A stretch of DNA of 24,797 bases, from positions 1 through 24,797 of the forward strand of contig JAICHN010000017.1 of the NCBI GenBank assembly GCA_025924845.1. Direction: 5' to 3'. The translations under genes were made by a program, and so were the position numbers. The notes beneath the pieces were generated by a model. That model saw nothing but the letters and a program-made list of their open reading frames with translations, did not search any database and had not been told where the DNA came from. The stretch is from Chloroflexota bacterium (GTDB lineage Bacteria; Chloroflexota; UBA5177; JANWHV01). Shown here piece after piece: positions 21,972 through 24,797 of the stretch. Each line of letters opens with the position of its first letter. Positions within the stretch are counted from its first letter, which is position 1.

Positions 21972-22192
21972 CTGGGACTGCTTTCCTTCCACAGCCGAGC
22001 CGTGCGACGCACTCCGGCACGCCCTCTGCCCGCTGTTCCGTTCCTTAACTATAAGATGGTAACAGAAAGTGGGGATGCCGGGCCTACAGCTCCGTGACTA
22101 ATCCCCCTGGGAAGCCGTTATACGATCAGGCGTCACGTATCCGCCGGGAAATTCGGCGGCTAGACACGAAATCACAAGGAGGGATCACGGCC

Positions 22193-23014
22193 ATGGCTGG
22201 ATCGGGACGGGGACGCGCATGGTGGGCGCTCAGCTTGCTGCTGCTGTTGGTTGTGCCCTGGGCGAGAGGGACCAGCATAAGCAAGGCGCATGCGCGCCAG
22301 ACTGGCGGACCGGATTGCGCGGCACTCGGAGTCTACCAAGTGGGATCGAACATCCCTCCCCCAATCGTCCGCCCTCCCGCCGGATCCGGGCAGGGCAGGA
22401 TCACCCCGGGCGCGGCAATCGCCTATCCCATTTTGGTCGCGGGCACGCTGACCGGCACCGTCACCCTCACCGCTTCCACCACATGCGGCACGTCCACGCA
22501 AGGTAGCTTCAGCGTGGCGCTACGCCCTTATCGAGGCCCATTGCCCATGGTCCCCGAAAGCGGATCGTCGTCCACCGGCGGTAAGATCTCCGGCGCGGCC
22601 AACAGTGTAGTAGTGGGGCCGATACTCGGCGGCACGACGGTGCTCACCGCCACGGGAACCTTCAGGCAGGATTCGGATCATGCCGCCGGCCGCTCCTACG
22701 TCCTTGTGGACGGCACGGTTACCTACGGGCGCGTATCCCTTGGCTGTCCGCCCCTGTGCGGGGCGCAGCCGAAATCGCCCGGCGTCGCGTGCATGCCCAC
22801 CGGCTGCCGAACCGGTGAAACGGTCACCCGCGTCAGCACGTTCCGCGACGTAACCGGCTACCTTGCGCTCGGCTCAGGCAAACCAGCGACCCTCGCTCTC
22901 GCCTTTCTGCCGCCCCCCGAACTGAAGGCAGCAGACCCGAGCGCGGCGATCTCGACGCTGCAACCGATTGCCCTGTGGGGTAGATGGGTCGGAAGCGTGA
23001 GCCGAACCGGCTGA
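22193..23014 (+). CDS. secreted beta-rich protein of unknown function
   Basis: The 273-residue protein has a clear signal peptide: basic start (GSGRGR), hydrophobic core WALSLLLLLVVPW, and probable cleavage near residues 33-37 (KAHARQ). The mature part is rich in Gly, Thr, Ser and Val, with alternating strands (GTLTGTVTLTASTTCGTSTQ, GGTTVLTATGTF). It also has six clustered cysteines (CPPLC, CMPTGC, plus C42 and others), suggesting an extracellular disulfide-bonded beta sandwich. No catalytic motif or anchor is seen. AAGGAGGG at 22176-22183 fixes the start at ATG 22193. An in-frame GTG at 22094 would bury the signal peptide. It lies upstream of an O-antigen-ligase-like gene, but a hairpin separates them. 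Confidence 0.7.
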   Translation: MAGSGRGRAWWALSLLLLLVVPWARGTSISKAHARQTGGPDCAALGVYQVGSNIPPPIVRPPAGSGQGRITPGAAIAYPILVAGTLTGTVTLTASTTCGTSTQGSFSVALRPYRGPLPMVPESGSSSTGGKISGAANSVVVGPILGGTTVLTATGTFRQDSDHAAGRSYVLVDGTVTYGRVSLGCPPLCGAQPKSPGVACMPTGCRTGETVTRVSTFRDVTGYLALGSGKPATLALAFLPPPELKAADPSAAISTLQPIALWGRWVGSVSRTG

Positions 23015-23085
23015 CCCGAGCGGTTCACGGACAACCGTGAGAGAGTGCCGGGTGGGCCTCACACATGTGGTCGAGGCCGCGTTCT

Positions 23086-23115
23086 AGGGGCGCGGGCCCG
23101 GAGACCCGCGCCCCT
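23086..23115 (+). terminator. GC-rich hairpin after the secreted-protein gene
   Basis: AGGGGCGCGGG (23086-23096) and CCCGCGCCCCT (23105-23115) form a perfect 11-bp stem with an 8-base loop, 71 bases after the stop. There is no T tract. A smaller stem, TCACGG/CCGTGA (23025-23030, 23035-23040), comes first. Confidence 0.55.
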
Positions 23116-23206
23116 CGATCGTGGCTACGAAGCCGGTCAGCACCATTTCCACAAACGCGAAGCGTACCCGAGATTGCCTCATTTTGTTTCCCGGCTGGAC
23201 GGGGTT

Positions 23207-23215
23207 TGGTATAGT
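23207..23215 (+). promoter_or_regulatory. extended -10 promoter of the O-antigen-ligase-like gene
   Basis: TGG-TATAGT (23207-23215) matches an extended -10. The predicted start coincides with GTG 23222, 6 bases after the box. TTGTTT lies upstream at 23184-23189, too far (20 bases) to be a good -35. Confidence 0.5.
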
Positions 23216-23221
23216 TGTGGA

Positions 23222-24703
23222 GTGCTAAACCTACCCTTTTCCGGCTCCATGTTCGACACGCCGCCCACCCGTGTCGTATCGCCCACTCTCACGCGCACCC
23301 GCCGCTACGGGCTTCCCGCGCTGATCTTGGTCGGCGCCATAGTGATCGCCGTGGTGCCCGCCACCTACACGGTGGCGGCAATCCTGGGCGTGGCGGCATT
23401 GCTCTTTTTTCTATCTCATCCCTATCTGGGGATGTGCGCGCTCACCTTTTGCGTGCCCTTCGAGTCCGTATATAACCTGCACGCGGGCGGCTTTAACCTC
23501 ACCGTGACCAACTGCGTGGTATTTTGCGTGGCCTTCGCCTGGTTGATGCGCGGCATCTCCACCAGTGATTTCGCGGTGGGGCCAGTACCCTGGCGACCAG
23601 CCCTAATCGTCTACGGCTTCGTTTTGATCCTGTCGGTGAGCCAGGCCGTGGACTACGCGGGCAGCGCCAAGGAGTTGCTCAAGTGGGGCCAGATGCTGTT
23701 CGTCTACATCGCCGCCTGCAGCCTGCTGCGCACCCGGAAAGACATTCGAACTTTGCTGACGGTGATGTTCGTGGCCGTATTGGCGGAGTCGGCCGTGGGC
23801 GTAGCCCAGGTTGCCTTGCATAGCGGTCCGAGCAGTTTCGCGCGGGGCGCTCTTCTCCGCGGCTCGGGCACGTTCGACCAGCCGAACCCATTCGCCGGCT
23901 ATCTCAACACGGTGCTTCCCCTGGCGGTCTGCTGCCTGATCTTTCGGGTCCTGCCGAGGCGCTGGATGTGGTTCGTGGTAGCGGTTACCGCCGTGGGCGT
24001 GCTCGGCTCGCTTTCACGGGGCGGGGAAATTGCTTCGCTCGCCGCGCTGATCACGATCGCGGTGGTGACGACCAAAGTCGCCAAGGCCTTCCTCTTGCTC
24101 GCTGTGGCCACCCTGGCCATTGTCGCGGCGGGCATCGTGGTCGGACTGGTTCCGACGTCCGTCACCGACCCGATAGGGCAAGCGCTCGGCGTGTCCAACG
24201 TTGATGTGGTCAATCCCACCCCTATTACATGGAGCACGGCCGAGCGCCTGGCCCACATGGAGGCCGGGCTGCACATGTTTGCCGATTACCCGTTCCTCGG
24301 CGTGGGGATCGGCAACTATCCGGCCCGCTATCCGAAGTATCGCGTGGCGCCCGTCTGGGGGCCTAATCTTGGCCACGCACACAACTACTACATCAATATC
24401 GCGGCCGAGGCCGGTGTGGTGGGCTTCGCCGCCTATCTCTTCCTATTCGGCAGCGCCATGGTGATCTGCGGTAGAACCTATCGAAGGGCGACGGATCCCC
24501 TGGGCCGCGCGCTTGGCCTGGGCGGGCTGGCCGTGCTGATCGGCTTCTCCTGTCACCAATTCTTTGACGACCTCCTTGTCCACGGCATAGAGGTGCAGAT
24601 GGCCTTGATCATGGCCATGGTCACCCGCTCCGCACTGACGGCTCCGGAACCAGTGGTCGAGCCTGCCGAATTGGCAGCCCAGTCGGTGCCGCCGGTCGAC
24701 TGA
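23222..24703 (+). CDS. O-antigen ligase/polymerase (WaaL/Wzy_C) family membrane protein
   Basis: The protein is multi-pass, with about 11-12 hydrophobic segments, and has the Wzy_C/O-antigen ligase pattern. This includes RGSGTFDQPNPFAGYL, LSRGGEIASLAAL, and the large extracytoplasmic loop with ADYPFLGVGIGNYPARYPKY and GHAHNYYINIAAEAGVVGF. The His and Arg residues in these motifs are typical of enzymes that join lipid-linked glycans to an acceptor. In a monoderm the acceptor may be a cell-wall polymer or protein (inference). GTG 23222 (493 residues) is favoured by the -10 box 6 bases upstream, implying a leaderless mRNA. ATG 23249 (484 residues) is in frame but has no Shine-Dalgarno. It may serve the same envelope-glycan pathway as the GT2/PIG-V/PAP2 genes. 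Confidence 0.83.
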   Translation: MLNLPFSGSMFDTPPTRVVSPTLTRTRRYGLPALILVGAIVIAVVPATYTVAAILGVAALLFFLSHPYLGMCALTFCVPFESVYNLHAGGFNLTVTNCVVFCVAFAWLMRGISTSDFAVGPVPWRPALIVYGFVLILSVSQAVDYAGSAKELLKWGQMLFVYIAACSLLRTRKDIRTLLTVMFVAVLAESAVGVAQVALHSGPSSFARGALLRGSGTFDQPNPFAGYLNTVLPLAVCCLIFRVLPRRWMWFVVAVTAVGVLGSLSRGGEIASLAALITIAVVTTKVAKAFLLLAVATLAIVAAGIVVGLVPTSVTDPIGQALGVSNVDVVNPTPITWSTAERLAHMEAGLHMFADYPFLGVGIGNYPARYPKYRVAPVWGPNLGHAHNYYINIAAEAGVVGFAAYLFLFGSAMVICGRTYRRATDPLGRALGLGGLAVLIGFSCHQFFDDLLVHGIEVQMALIMAMVTRSALTAPEPVVEPAELAAQSVPPVD

Positions 24704-24756
24704 GATATTCGAGACCCCAACACCGCGCCGATCGGCATTGCCGGCATACTAATAGA

Positions 24757-24797
24757 GTGATTGCCGACTATGATGCCGGCGTGAGGAAGTCAACGCA
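24757..24797 (+). CDS. possible start of a further gene (cut by window end)
   Basis: From GTG 24757 the frame is open for 13 codons to the window edge (MIADYDAGVRKST). A -10-like CATACT (24745-24750) lies 6 bases upstream, the same geometry as the preceding gene. An 8-bp inverted repeat, GCCGGCAT (24740-24747) with ATGCCGGC (24773-24780), flanks the start. There is too little sequence to identify a product. Confidence 0.3.
   Translation, partial: MIADYDAGVRKST

Noticed and set aside
20961..22097. Long plus-strand open frame opposite the helicase
   Set aside because: It is a high-GC antisense shadow of the DEAD-box gene. It has no family match, and composition follows the codon positions of the opposite gene.

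Overview
The window is about 62% GC by eye and tightly packed. It reads as a chromosomal segment of a free-living bacterium, most likely a member of the Chloroflexota near Thermomicrobia/Sphaerobacter. That placement is an inference from gene content: a DUF4395-thioredoxin pair, DUF2085, a DUF2089-DUF4097 operon, a Uma2 nuclease, PIG-V-type transferases, and frequent GTG/TTG starts. I see no rRNA or tRNA gene, insertion sequence, phage gene or CRISPR array.

Layout. 1-2091: dnaX (5' end cut by the window), ybaB and recR, a widely conserved replication/repair cluster. 2143-3087: promoter, DUF4395 membrane protein and a membrane-anchored thioredoxin. 3230-4758: a multi-cysteine zinc-ribbon protein and a WD40-like beta-propeller, both of unknown role. 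4794-6203: dihydrolipoyl dehydrogenase. 6298-7814: endonuclease III, then a one-TM small ORF and a DUF2085 membrane protein that lie in the same frame and are separated only by one TAA. 7900-9348: IMP dehydrogenase. 9532-11384 (minus): a DUF2089 regulator whose stop overlaps the start of a beta-solenoid DUF4097 protein by one base. 11665-12093 (minus): an unrecognised 142-residue protein. 12510-14114: a groEL with no groES beside it, preceded by a promoter flanked by two copies of a 10-bp palindrome and followed by a very strong terminator. 14247-14642: MarR regulator. 14734-15333 (minus): PduO-type cobalamin adenosyltransferase. 15514-18092: a dolichyl-phosphate-mannose-synthase-like GT2, a PIG-V-like GT-C enzyme and a convergent PAP2 phosphatase, together a plausible polyprenyl-phosphate glycosylation set. 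18245-19202: CheY-like receiver and CheX-like phosphatase. 19221-19466 (minus): small membrane protein. 19646-20311: Uma2 nuclease. 20355-21971 (minus): DEAD-box RNA helicase with a DbpA-type RNA-binding tail. 22193-23014: secreted beta-rich protein. 23222-24703: O-antigen ligase/polymerase family protein. 24757-end: possible start of another gene.

Most of the window is housekeeping. The parts most worth a second look are: the DUF2085 gene interrupted by one in-frame stop, whose family-like residues continue upstream of its first ATG; the duplicated CGACGCGTCG dyad around the groEL promoter, where CIRCE is absent; the DUF2089-DUF4097 operon whose two products end in the same SHOCT-like helical motif; and several starts placed 6-7 bases after a -10 box, which suggests leaderless transcripts. 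I do not see a clear, wholly new multi-gene system.
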